A DNA stretch of 8,885 nucleotides, from NCBI GenBank assembly GCA_050248375.1, contig JBFWSL010000169.1:1-8885 (forward strand), in the 5' to 3' direction. The stretch comes from JAYZVT01 sp050248375. GTDB taxonomy: Bacteria > Pseudomonadota > Alphaproteobacteria > Rhizobiales > Methyloligellaceae. Under the pieces are notes generated by a model. The model saw nothing but the letters and a program-made list of their open reading frames with translations, was not told the DNA's origin and searched no databases. Position numbers and translations under genes: made by a program. Shown one piece after another: positions 1-6,002 of this stretch. Numbering within the stretch: the first letter of the stretch is position 1; the number at the start of each line of letters is the position of its first letter.

Positions 1-41
1 GGTCCATGGCGGTCCGGACTCCGGCGGCATATGTTGCTGGA

Positions 42-111
42 CCCCGGCTAGAAGCCGGGGTTTCGCCACCTCCGGCTTTCGCCGGAATGGCTTCGCTGCG
101 CGGTCCGCGCA
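42..111. repeat. cluster of three inverted repeats downstream of the exported-protein gene
   Basis: Three separate inverted repeats follow the stop codon of the minus-strand gene ending at 116. The first has 7-bp arms at 97-103 and 105-111, almost a perfect palindrome. The second has 6-bp arms at 71-76 and 81-86 around a 4-nt loop. The third has 8-bp arms at 42-49 and 53-60 around a 3-nt loop. On the minus strand none is followed by a T run. On the plus strand the 42-60 stem is followed by three Ts. They may form a 3' mRNA-stabilising or weak termination structure, or be degenerate REP-type elements. The rest of 1-115 shows no supported gene. Confidence 0.55.
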
Positions 112-115
112 GGTC

Positions 116-586
116 TCAGGGGAGCCGGGCGGGGCCGATGCTGGCGGAGGCCTCGCCCTGGAGGCCGAGCGAGGCGCTGTCGCGGGCGAGCAGCAGCGCC
201 TGGTCGCGGCAGCGATAGGTGGTCTCGCATTCCTCGGGCACGTTGAGTTCCAGGCCCAGCCATTCGGCGGCGGCGTTCCAGGTGCCGCGGGCATCGGCGC
301 CCATGACCTCGAACTTGGCGAGGCCGCGGCGGGAGAAGGCGAGGTCGATGGCGCTTTCGAGCCGGGGCGCCTCGAAGGTGCGTCCGCGGGTGCTTTCGTC
401 GTCGTTCCAGGTGGTCACGAGCTGCAGCCCGACCCGGGACGCCGTCTTGTCCTCGGGCCCGCTGAAGGGGACGGCGAAATAGGCCTTGATGCCCGTGCCG
501 GTGCCGTCGTCTTGGGCGAGTGCCGCTGCGGCGGCGGCGGACACCATGGCGGCGCCAATGGCCCAGATTCCGGCACGACCCAGCAT
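116..586 (-). CDS. small exported protein of unknown function
   Basis: This encodes 156 residues. The first ~24 form a clear Sec-type signal peptide: a short basic N-terminus (Arg4), an Ala-rich hydrophobic core and an Ala-Leu-Ala cleavage site before Gln25. The predicted mature part is about 132 residues with two cysteines (120 and 126) close enough to form a disulfide in the periplasm. It has no other membrane segment, lipobox or enzyme motif I recognise. The start at 586 is chosen because a GGGAGAGG ribosome-binding site lies just upstream and the signal peptide begins exactly there. An in-frame ATG at 634 would add 16 residues that spoil the signal peptide and sit inside an inverted repeat. 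It lies 85 nt downstream of the 3-hydroxyacyl-CoA dehydrogenase gene, so it could be read through from that operon or have its own promoter. I do not recognise the family. Confidence 0.8.
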   Translation of the reverse strand: MLGRAGIWAIGAAMVSAAAAAALAQDDGTGTGIKAYFAVPFSGPEDKTASRVGLQLVTTWNDDESTRGRTFEAPRLESAIDLAFSRRGLAKFEVMGADARGTWNAAAEWLGLELNVPEECETTYRCRDQALLLARDSASLGLQGEASASIGPARLP

Positions 587-603
587 GATACCTCTCCCGA
601 ACG

Positions 604-637
604 GTCCCGATGCGGGACAGCATGGATCGAACATGCT
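604..637. repeat. two adjacent inverted repeats between hbd and the exported-protein gene
   Basis: Two perfect inverted repeats touch each other. One has 6-bp arms at 604-609 and 613-618 with a 3-nt loop. The other has 6-bp arms at 619-624 and 632-637 with a 7-nt loop. In the minus-strand transcript they form two successive hairpins 35 to 68 nt after the hbd stop codon, and the second ends 17 nt before the next start codon. No U run follows either, so a classic intrinsic terminator is not supported. They could be an operator, an attenuator or RNA-stability element, or an intercistronic processing site. Confidence 0.5.
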
Positions 638-671
638 TAACGATTGGATAAGGCGGCGCCCCTGACGGGCC

Positions 672-1547
672 TCAGCGGGTTGGGACCGGGTGCTCGCCGC
701 GGTAGTCGTAGAAGCCGCGGCTGGTCTTGCGGCCGAGCCAGCCGGCCTCGACGTATTTCACCAGCAGCGGGCAGGGGCGGTATTTCGAGTCCGCCAAGCC
801 CTCGTAGAGCACCTGCATGATCGACAGGCAGGTGTCGAGGCCGATGAAGTCGGCGAGCTGCAGCGGCCCCATCGGGTGGCGGGCGCCGAGCCGCATGGCG
901 GTGTCGATGGCCTCCACGTTGCCGACGCCCTCATACAGGGTGTAGATCGCCTCGTTGATCATCGGCAGCAGGATGCGGTTGACCATGAAGCCGGGGAAGT
1001 CCTCGGCGACCGCTATGGTCTTGCCGAGCTTGTCCACGAACGTCTTCGACTCGGTGAAGGTCTCGTCGTCGGTGGCGATGCCCCGGATCATCTCCACCAG
1101 CTCCATCACCGGCACCGGGTTCATGAAATGCATGCCGATGAATTTTTCCGGACGGTCGGTGGCGGCGGCAAGGCGGGTTATGGAAATCGAGGACGTGTTG
1201 GTGGCGAGCATCGCCTCGGGCTTCAGGTGCGGGCAGAGATCCACCAGGATCTTGCGCTTGACCTGCTCGTTCTCGGTCGCGGCCTCGATGACGAGGTCGG
1301 TGTCGCCGAGCCCGTCCAGCGAGGGGGCGGTGGAGATGCGTCCGATGGCGGTCTTGCGGTCCTTCTCGGAAATCTTTCCCGAACCCACCTGGCGGGCGAG
1401 GTTTCCGTCGATGGTGGCCAGCGCCTTCTCGAGGCGCTCCTTGCTGACGTCGTTCAGCTTCACGTCATAGCCAGCCAGCGCCACCACATGGGCGATGCCG
1501 TTGCCCATCTGGCCCGCGCCGATCACTCCGACAGACTTGATGCTCAT
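672..1547 (-). CDS. hbd: 3-hydroxyacyl-CoA (3-hydroxybutyryl-CoA) dehydrogenase
   Basis: This 291-residue cytoplasmic enzyme interconverts (S)-3-hydroxyacyl-CoA and 3-oxoacyl-CoA using NAD(H), a beta-oxidation or hydroxybutyrate step. The N-terminal Rossmann domain (about 1-185) opens with the dinucleotide motif GAGQMG at 10-15, with Asp33 at the end of the second strand, suggesting NAD specificity. By alignment with the human mitochondrial enzyme, the catalytic residues are Ser119 (in NTSS), His140, Glu152 and Asn190. The C-terminal helical dimerisation domain (about 186-291) carries HPMGPLQLADFIGLD. Length matches the single-domain family (about 280-295). The ATG at 1547 is preceded by GGAG a few bases upstream. 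It follows etfA by 78 nt and is probably co-transcribed with etfBA, which would pair hydroxyacyl-CoA oxidation with the electron acceptor of acyl-CoA dehydrogenases. Chain-length preference cannot be read here, and paaH is an alternative name. Confidence 0.93.
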   Translation of the reverse strand: MSIKSVGVIGAGQMGNGIAHVVALAGYDVKLNDVSKERLEKALATIDGNLARQVGSGKISEKDRKTAIGRISTAPSLDGLGDTDLVIEAATENEQVKRKILVDLCPHLKPEAMLATNTSSISITRLAAATDRPEKFIGMHFMNPVPVMELVEMIRGIATDDETFTESKTFVDKLGKTIAVAEDFPGFMVNRILLPMINEAIYTLYEGVGNVEAIDTAMRLGARHPMGPLQLADFIGLDTCLSIMQVLYEGLADSKYRPCPLLVKYVEAGWLGRKTSRGFYDYRGEHPVPTR

Positions 1548-1625
1548 TTCACTCCGCCTTCGCCTGGAAGTTGCGAACGATGCCCCATCGGACGCCGTGG
1601 GCGCAAGACAAAGCTTGGGGGCGGC

Positions 1626-2573
1626 TCAAGAGGAGCGGGCCTTCTTCAGGGCCTCGTCCAGGGCCGGCAGGGCGGTAAACAGGTCCGCCACCAGCCCGTA
1701 GTCGGCCACCTGGAAGATCGGCGCTTCCTCGTCCTTGTTTATGGCCACGATGACCTTGGAATCCTTCATGCCGGCGAGGTGCTGGATGGCCCCGGAGATG
1801 CCCACCGCGACGTAGAGCTCGGGCGCCACCACCTTTCCGGTCTGGCCGACCTGGTGGTCGTTGGAGACGTAGCCGGCGTCCACCGCGGCGCGGCTGGCGC
1901 CCACGGCGGCGCCGAGGGTCTCGGCCACCGGCTCCACATACTTGGCGAAGTTCTCGCTGGAGCCGAGGCCCCGGCCGCCGGACACACTGATGCGGGCGGA
2001 GGTCAGCTCCGGACGGTCGGACGGGGTCAGGGCGGCGCTGGCGAAGGAAGAGATGCCGACGGGCGCGGGCACGGGCGCGTTCTCGATAGGCGCGCCGCCG
2101 CCCGCGGCGACCGCGGGGAAGGCCGTGGCGCGCACGGTGATCAGCTTCTTGCCGTCCGTGGACTGCACGGTCTGGATGGCGTTGCCCGCGTAGATCGGAC
2201 GCTCGAAGGTGTCGGGCGACTTTACCGCGGTGATCTCCGATATCTGGGCCACGTCCAGCAGCGCGGCGGCGCGGGGCATCCAGTTCTTGCCGGTGGTGGT
2301 GGCGGGCGCGACGACGGCGTCATAGCCGTCCGCGAGGGAGACCACGAGCGCGGCCATCTCCTCGGCGAGCTGGCTGGCGAGATGGGGAGCGTCGGCGAGC
2401 AGCACTTTGGCCGCGCCGTCGAGCGTGGCGGCTTCCTTCGCCACGGCCTCGCAGCCCGACCCGGCGACGAGTATGTGCACGTCTCCGCCCAGCGCCTTCG
2501 CCGCGGACATGGTCTTGGCGGTGGCGGGATTGAGCGTCTTGTTGTCGTGGTCGGCGACCAGCAGCACGGCCAT
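1626..2573 (-). CDS. etfA: electron transfer flavoprotein alpha subunit
   Basis: This 315-residue subunit forms a heterodimer with EtfB. It holds the FAD that takes electrons from acyl-CoA and other flavoprotein dehydrogenases and passes them to ETF:ubiquinone oxidoreductase. The N-terminal domain (about 1-185) is the ETF alpha/beta fold. The C-terminal FAD domain (about 190-315) has SGGRG at 198-202 and the full ETF-alpha signature at 253-279 (Leu-Tyr-Val-Ala, GISGAIQH, then Val-Ala-Ile-Asn). Length is typical of bacterial ETF alpha (about 310-320). Its ATG shares one base with the etfB stop codon (TGATG), so translation is very probably coupled, fitting a 1:1 complex. The reading frame stays open far upstream to 3575, but that extension runs antiphase through etfB and is not real. 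A Pro- and Ala-rich linker at about 165-185 separates the two domains. Confidence 0.96.
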   Translation of the reverse strand: MAVLLVADHDNKTLNPATAKTMSAAKALGGDVHILVAGSGCEAVAKEAATLDGAAKVLLADAPHLASQLAEEMAALVVSLADGYDAVVAPATTTGKNWMPRAAALLDVAQISEITAVKSPDTFERPIYAGNAIQTVQSTDGKKLITVRATAFPAVAAGGGAPIENAPVPAPVGISSFASAALTPSDRPELTSARISVSGGRGLGSSENFAKYVEPVAETLGAAVGASRAAVDAGYVSNDHQVGQTGKVVAPELYVAVGISGAIQHLAGMKDSKVIVAINKDEEAPIFQVADYGLVADLFTALPALDEALKKARSS

Positions 2574-3322
2574 CACAGAACTCCCGCCTCGTCCTTGAGC
2601 TTCTGGACCAGTTCGTCCACGGAGCCGACCTTCACGCCCGCCTCGCGCCGGGGCGGCTCGGCGGTGGAGATCACCTTGAGGCGCGGGGCGACGTCGACGC
2701 CGAGCGCGCCGGGCGTGATCTCTTCCAGCGGCTTCTTCTTCGCCTTCATGATGTTGGGCAGCGAGGCATAGCGCGGCTCGTTCAGCCGCAGGTCGGTGGT
2801 GACCACCGCGGGCATGTTCAGCGACACGGTCTCCAGGCCGCCGTCGATTTCCCGGGTGACGACGGCCTTGCCGTCCTTGATCTCGATCCTGGAGGCGAAG
2901 GTGCCCTGGGGCCAGCCGAGCAGGGCGGCGAGCATCTGTCCGGTCTGGTTGCAGTCGTCGTCGATGGCCTGCTTGCCCAGGATGATCAGGCCGGGCTGCT
3001 CCTTGCCGGCCACGGCCTTGAGCAGCTTGGCGACGGCGAGCGGCTCGACGGTGTCCTCCGCCGCGACCAGGATACCGCGGTCGGCGCCCATGGCCAGCGC
3101 GGTGCGCAGGGTCTCCTGGGCTTTCTGCGGGCCGACGGAGACGGCGACGATCTCGCTCGCGGTGCCGGCCTCCTTCATGCGGATGGCTTCCTCGACGGCG
3201 ATCTCGTCGAAGGGATTCATGGACATCTTGACGTTGGCCAGGTCCACGCCCGAGCCATCGGACCGGACGCGGATCTTGACGTTGAAATCGACGACGCGCT
3301 TGACCGCGACCAAGACCTTCAT
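2573..3322 (-). CDS. etfB: electron transfer flavoprotein beta subunit
   Basis: This 249-residue subunit, the standard length, binds AMP and contacts client dehydrogenases. The N-terminal MKVLVAVKRVVD and the NPFDEIAVEEA stretch at 36-46 are family hallmarks. The AMP-site region lies at about 62-83 and 112-130. The ETF-beta signature runs from about 156 to 182. The dehydrogenase recognition loop LPNIMKAKKK is at 188-197; in human ETF the leucine is the anchor, and lysines of this loop are methylated. The start is ATG 3322, with AGGTGG eight bases upstream. A GTG at 3334 is in frame but lies within that ribosome-binding site. It is the first gene of etfB-etfA-hbd, behind its own predicted promoter (3412-3440) and an 83-nt leader with inverted repeats. 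Confidence 0.96.
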   Translation of the reverse strand: MKVLVAVKRVVDFNVKIRVRSDGSGVDLANVKMSMNPFDEIAVEEAIRMKEAGTASEIVAVSVGPQKAQETLRTALAMGADRGILVAAEDTVEPLAVAKLLKAVAGKEQPGLIILGKQAIDDDCNQTGQMLAALLGWPQGTFASRIEIKDGKAVVTREIDGGLETVSLNMPAVVTTDLRLNEPRYASLPNIMKAKKKPLEEITPGALGVDVAPRLKVISTAEPPRREAGVKVGSVDELVQKLKDEAGVL

Positions 3323-3346
3323 TGACGTTCCCACCTGTCGCCGGAA

Positions 3347-3363
3347 GCCGGGTTCGCCCCGGC
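3347..3363 (-). promoter_or_regulatory. leader hairpin just upstream of the etfB ribosome-binding site
   Basis: There is a 6-bp GC-only inverted repeat (arms 3347-3352 and 3358-3363, 5-nt loop). In the mRNA it would sit about 25-41 nt before the etfB start codon and close to its Shine-Dalgarno sequence. A competing pairing exists between 3344-3349 and 3367-3372. It may modulate translation or simply reflect GC-rich composition. No known riboswitch pattern is recognised. Confidence 0.35.
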
Positions 3364-3385
3364 GGCGGCTTCTCGCGAAAGGGAC

Positions 3386-3399
3386 TTCGCAGTTGCGAA
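3386..3399. promoter_or_regulatory. operator-like palindrome at the predicted start of the etf transcript
   Basis: This is a perfect inverted repeat, TTCGCA-GT-TGCGAA, with two 6-bp arms and a 2-nt centre. It lies 13 bases downstream of the predicted -10 element at 3412-3417, so a protein bound here would overlap or directly follow the transcription start, the usual position of a repressor operator. Acyl-CoA-responsive TetR- or GntR-family regulators commonly control etf and beta-oxidation genes, but I cannot assign this sequence to a named regulator. Confidence 0.45.
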
Positions 3400-3411
3400 A
3401 AAGTGGCGGCG

Positions 3412-3440
3412 ACGGTACTTCCGCCCAAGGGGCAAGTCAA
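3412..3440 (-). promoter_or_regulatory. predicted housekeeping sigma promoter for etfB-etfA-hbd
   Basis: On the minus strand TTGACT (3440-3435) is followed by a 17-nt spacer and TACCGT (3417-3412). The -35 matches the alphaproteobacterial housekeeping consensus TTGAC well and the spacing is ideal, while the -10 is only moderate. The predicted start near 3405 gives a leader of about 83 nt before etfB. This makes the etf genes a separate transcription unit from the pduO-rhomboid genes upstream. Confidence 0.5.
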
Positions 3441-3453
3441 TGCGCGGGCAGGC

Positions 3454-3478
3454 AAAACGAGGCCGCCGCAGGTGCGGC
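3454..3478 (-). terminator. weak terminator-like stem-loop after the rhomboid gene
   Basis: A GC stem (arms 3465-3469 and 3474-3478, 4-nt loop) starts a few bases after the rhomboid stop codon. It can be extended by two pairs with one bulge. A run of four Ts on the minus strand (3457-3454) follows five to seven bases later. The gap to the T run makes it weaker than a typical intrinsic terminator, but its place between a stop codon and a predicted promoter fits a transcription-unit boundary. Confidence 0.35.
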
Positions 3479-3483
3479 AGGGC

Positions 3484-4200
3484 TCAGGCACCGCCGGCGG
3501 TCTTGTCGAACAGCGGGACGCCCCGGCGGCGCATGAACAGCACCAGAAGCGCGCCGGCGGCGAGCCCGCCCACATGGGCCCACCAGGCGACGTTTTCGCC
3601 CGCGTCGAAGAGCGCGTTGCCGAGCTGCAGCAGCACCCAGAAGCCGAGCGCCCAGGCGGCGGTGATGCGGATGGGAATGCGCCACAGGGCCAGCACCCAG
3701 ATCTTCACCTTGGGATGCAGCATGAGGTAGGCGGCGATGGTGCCGGCCACCGCGCCGCTGGCGCCGATCAGCGGGATGGGGGAGTCGGGCAGCCGCAGCG
3801 CATGCACCACGGCGGCGAAGACGCCGCACATGAGGTAGAACATCAGGAAGCGGGCGTGGCCGAGCGCATCCTCGACATTGTCGCCGAACACCCACAGGAA
3901 CAGCATGTTGCCGATGAGGTGGAAGGCGCTGCCGTGCATGAACATGTAGCTCACGAGCGTGAAACGCTCGGGAACGGGATAGGCGCCTTCGGGCACGTGC
4001 ACACTGCCGGTGAAATACTCGCCATCGGAAAAGAGCTGGTCGGGGACCATGGCGAAGGCGAGCGTGCGTTCGTCGACGGGATAGACGAGACCGCTGCCGA
4101 ACAGGATGTAGACCGCCGCGTTGATGGCGATCAGCGCGACGGTGACGTACTGGAAGCGTATGGACTTGAGCGGGTTGGTATCGTGAATGGGTACGAACAC
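3484..4200 (-). CDS. rhomboid-family intramembrane serine protease
   Basis: This 238-residue inner-membrane protein has about six to seven predicted membrane segments. It shows the rhomboid signature: His94 and Asn98 in HGSAFHLIGN, the nucleophile Ser148 in GASG (146-149), and the partner His209 in WAHVGG. The catalytic dyad is complete, so it is probably an active protease that cuts substrates within or near transmembrane helices. The L1 loop between segments 1 and 2 is long (about 35-80). The start is GTG 4200, with GGGGAG eight bases upstream; no ATG fits and the frame further upstream lies inside pduO. The pduO stop is 17 nt away, so the two are likely co-transcribed. A metabolic partner or substrate is not evident. 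Short motifs such as LPDSPIPLIGASGAVAG support family assignment strongly. Confidence 0.92.
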   Translation of the reverse strand: MFVPIHDTNPLKSIRFQYVTVALIAINAAVYILFGSGLVYPVDERTLAFAMVPDQLFSDGEYFTGSVHVPEGAYPVPERFTLVSYMFMHGSAFHLIGNMLFLWVFGDNVEDALGHARFLMFYLMCGVFAAVVHALRLPDSPIPLIGASGAVAGTIAAYLMLHPKVKIWVLALWRIPIRITAAWALGFWVLLQLGNALFDAGENVAWWAHVGGLAAGALLVLFMRRRGVPLFDKTAGGA

Positions 4201-4217
4201 GCCGCGCTCTCCCCAGG

Positions 4218-4799
4218 CTACCGGTTCTCGCCGGGCTTCCAGAGCACGTCCGCCTTGCCGCGTCCGTTGACGTAGCGGGCGGCGACGAACAGGAAATCGG
4301 ACAGGCGGTTGACGTAGCGCATGGCCGCGTCGCTCACGGTCTCGCCCTCGATGCCGGTGAGGTCGACCATGGCGCGCTCGGCGCGGCGCGAGACGGTGCG
4401 GGCCACGTGCAGTGCGGCGCCGGCGCGGGTGCCGCCGGGCAGGACGAAGGAGCGCAGCGGCTGCAGTTCCTTGTTCATGGCGTCGATCTCGGTCTCCAGC
4501 CGCTTCACCTGCGCGTCGGTGATGCGCAGGGGCTCCCAGTCGCGCTTCTCGCCGTCGTCGGGCACGCACAGGTCGGCGCCGAGATCGAACAGGTCGTTCT
4601 GGATGCGCTCCAGCATGGCGGAGACCGCCTCTTCGCCTTGCGGCAGTTCGAGGCGGGCCACGCCGATGACCGAGTTGGTCTCGTCCACGGTGCCATAGGC
4701 GGAGATGCGGGCGTGGTTCTTGGGCACGCGCTGTCCGGTGCCGAGCGCCGTGCTGCCCTTGTCGCCGGTGCGGGTGTAGATCTTGTTGAGAACGACCAT
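4218..4799 (-). CDS. pduO: PduO-type cob(I)alamin adenosyltransferase
   Basis: This 193-residue cytoplasmic enzyme transfers the adenosyl group of ATP to cob(I)alamin, making adenosylcobalamin. The N-terminal ATP-binding motif YTRTGDKGSTALG is at 8-20, followed by TVDETNSVIG at 37-46. The helical core has FVLPGGTRAGAALHVARTVSRRAER at 118-142 and YVNRLSDFLFVAAR at 162-175, the sites of the conserved arginines and aspartates of the trimeric PduO family. Length is typical (about 180-200). The ATG at 4799 is preceded by GAGG, which overlaps the stop codon of the HIG1-like gene 7 nt upstream, implying coupling. No cobalamin biosynthesis or ethanolamine/propanediol genes are nearby, so the likely consumer is methylmalonyl-CoA mutase or another AdoCbl enzyme elsewhere. 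The names cobO-like and btuR are used for unrelated folds and do not fit this sequence. Confidence 0.95.
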   Translation of the reverse strand: MVVLNKIYTRTGDKGSTALGTGQRVPKNHARISAYGTVDETNSVIGVARLELPQGEEAVSAMLERIQNDLFDLGADLCVPDDGEKRDWEPLRITDAQVKRLETEIDAMNKELQPLRSFVLPGGTRAGAALHVARTVSRRAERAMVDLTGIEGETVSDAAMRYVNRLSDFLFVAARYVNGRGKADVLWKPGENR

Positions 4800-4806
4800 T
4801 GTTACC

Positions 4807-4998
4807 TCAGCGGGACGCGAAGAAGACAGCCGCCATGACCACGACGAGGGCGATGAACTGCAGGATCACGCGCCAGCGCATGAGTTTCTGCGAGGTGTTG
4901 GGATCGCCGCCGCGCATCATGTTCCACAGGCCGAGCAGAAGCACGACCACCACAGCCGCGAGGGCGAAGGGCACGAGCCCGTAGAAGAGCGGTTCCAT
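4807..4998 (-). CDS. HIG1-domain twin-transmembrane small protein
   Basis: This 63-residue inner-membrane protein has two hydrophobic helices (about 8-26 and 45-61) joined by a short polar loop. The loop and start of helix 2 hold SQKLMRWRVILQ (36-47), an exact match to the HIG1-family QRRQ pattern (Q-x3-R-x-R-x3-Q) at Gln37, Arg41, Arg43 and Gln47. HIG1 proteins of mitochondria and alphaproteobacteria associate with cytochrome oxidase or respiratory supercomplexes, so a similar role is inferred. The ATG at 4998 gives a short N-terminus before helix 1. The upstream GGGAAA is a weak ribosome-binding site. It is the first gene of a unit with pduO, 7 nt away. I recall the pairing of such twin-membrane genes with the cobalamin adenosyltransferase and etf genes as common in alphaproteobacteria. 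Confidence 0.88.
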   Translation of the reverse strand: MEPLFYGLVPFALAAVVVVLLLGLWNMMRGGDPNTSQKLMRWRVILQFIALVVVMAAVFFASR

Positions 4999-5033
4999 GC
5001 GGTTTCCCGGGTGGTTATGCGGCCAAGGGGGCG

Positions 5034-5063
5034 ACTCTAGGGTTTGCGGGCGGCAAAGGGCAA
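5034..5063 (-). promoter_or_regulatory. possible promoter for the HIG1-pduO-rhomboid unit
   Basis: On the minus strand TTGCCC (5063-5058), an 18-nt spacer and TAGAGT (5039-5034) resemble weak -35/-10 elements. The start site would be near 5027, about 30 nt before the HIG1 gene. The match is moderate and the region is GC-rich, so this is tentative. It is placed between the REP-like repeat and the first gene, where a promoter is expected. Confidence 0.3.
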
Positions 5064-5088
5064 CGGATTTCTGAGCAGCGGGAAGGCG

Positions 5089-5162
5089 AGCAGCCCGGAG
5101 GGAGCGGAGCGAAATCCGGGGCGGCCCTGTCCCGCATTCCGCCGTGCTCCATGCGGGCTGCT
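5089..5162. repeat. REP-like composite inverted repeat
   Basis: Three nested or competing inverted repeats lie between the SDR and HIG1 genes. The outer one has perfect 9-bp arms at 5089-5097 and 5154-5162. A left hairpin has arms at 5094-5099 and 5115-5120. A right hairpin has 7-bp arms at 5131-5137 and 5151-5157. The inner hairpins and the outer stem share bases, so they cannot form at once. The left unit, a CCGGA stem flanking a GCTCCGCTCC-type loop on the minus strand, has the look of repeated extragenic palindromes common in alphaproteobacterial genomes. It starts 11 nt after the SDR stop codon and may protect the 3' end of that mRNA or limit read-through. Confidence 0.55.
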
Positions 5163-5172
5163 GGCTACGACA

Positions 5173-5997
5173 TTACTGGCGGCGGGTGAACCAGTCGAGC
5201 TGGCGGGTGGTGAGCAGCCGCCTGCCGATGGCCAGCATCCAGGTGGGCTTGGTGACGAAGTAGCGCGGGCGCGGGCGCTTGCTTTCCAGCGCATGGATCA
5301 GCTTCTTCACGACCGCCTCGGGACCGAGCTTGAAGGTGGAGGTGCCACCCTTCTCCATGGCGGCTATGCGGCGGGCGTAGACTTCCGCGTGGGGCGTGTC
5401 GACCAGGTTTATGTTGCGCCTGTAGGCGGCGAGCGCATGCTCGACGAAGCGGGTGGCGATGGGCCCGGGCTCGATCAGCGAGACGTGGACGCCGCTGCCG
5501 GCCAGTTCCTGGCGCATGGCGTCGGACAGGGCCTCGATGGCGAATTTCGACGCGTTGTAGGCGCCGCGGTATTTCAGCGAGACCAGGCCGAGGCAGGAGG
5601 AGCACTGGACGATGCGCCCGCCTCCGTTGGCGCGCATGGCCGGGATCAGGCGGCGGGTGAGGTCGTGCCAGCCGAACACATTGGCCTCGAACTGCTCGCG
5701 CAGGGCGGCGGTCGGCAGGTCCTCGACCGCGCCCGGCTGGCCGTAGGCGCCGTTGTTGAACAGCGCGCCGATGCGTCCCCCGGTCGCCTCCAGCACGTGA
5801 CCGGCGCAGGCGGCGATGCTCTTTTCATCCGCATAGTCCAGGTGCACGGGCTCGACCCCCGCCGCGGCGAGCCTGTCGAGGTCCCGTTTCGTGCGCGCGG
5901 TGGCGAAGACGCGCCAGCCGCGGTCGCGCAGGGTGTGGGCCGCGGCCTCGCCGATGCCCGAGGAGCAGCCCGTGACGAGTATGGATTTTCCGGTCAT
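5173..5997 (-). CDS. short-chain dehydrogenase/reductase (classical SDR)
   Basis: This 274-residue NAD(P)-dependent oxidoreductase is of the classical SDR fold. The cofactor loop TGCSSGIG is at 9-16, and Arg35 after the second strand suggests NADPH preference. The structural NNGA at 81-84 replaces the usual NNAG. The catalytic set is Asn105, Ser134, Tyr147 and Lys151 (YNASK). The PGPIATRF stretch at 177-184 is the usual region after strand 6. The last ~35 residues are basic and aromatic (RPRPRYFVTKPTWM onward), seen in SDRs related to retinol or steroid dehydrogenases and possibly membrane-peripheral. The substrate cannot be read from the sequence. The ATG at 5997 has only a weak ribosome-binding site, and a short open frame ends 5 nt upstream, so translation may be coupled to it. 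A REP-like element follows the stop. Confidence 0.92.
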   Translation of the reverse strand: MTGKSILVTGCSSGIGEAAAHTLRDRGWRVFATARTKRDLDRLAAAGVEPVHLDYADEKSIAACAGHVLEATGGRIGALFNNGAYGQPGAVEDLPTAALREQFEANVFGWHDLTRRLIPAMRANGGGRIVQCSSCLGLVSLKYRGAYNASKFAIEALSDAMRQELAGSGVHVSLIEPGPIATRFVEHALAAYRRNINLVDTPHAEVYARRIAAMEKGGTSTFKLGPEAVVKKLIHALESKRPRPRYFVTKPTWMLAIGRRLLTTRQLDWFTRRQ

Positions 5998-6002
5998 GCG
6001 GC

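Noticed and set aside
587..634. ATG at 634 as the start of the exported protein
   Set aside because: It would put 16 polar and Pro/Cys residues ahead of a perfect signal peptide and lacks a good ribosome-binding site, while 586 has one.
690..2771. A 693-codon open frame on the plus strand opposite hbd and etfA/etfB
   Set aside because: It is antisense to three well-supported enzymes, is rich in His/Gly/Arg/Val as expected of the complement of GC-rich coding DNA, and shows no domain.
3323..3334. GTG start of etfB four codons upstream
   Set aside because: It falls inside the Shine-Dalgarno sequence serving ATG 3322, and EtfB proteins begin with MKVLVAVK.
2574..3575. An N-terminal extension of etfA reaching back through etfB, suggesting a fusion
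   Set aside because: The extension is only a different frame of etfB. The TGATG overlap, the correct family length and the proper EtfA N-terminus fix the start at 2573.
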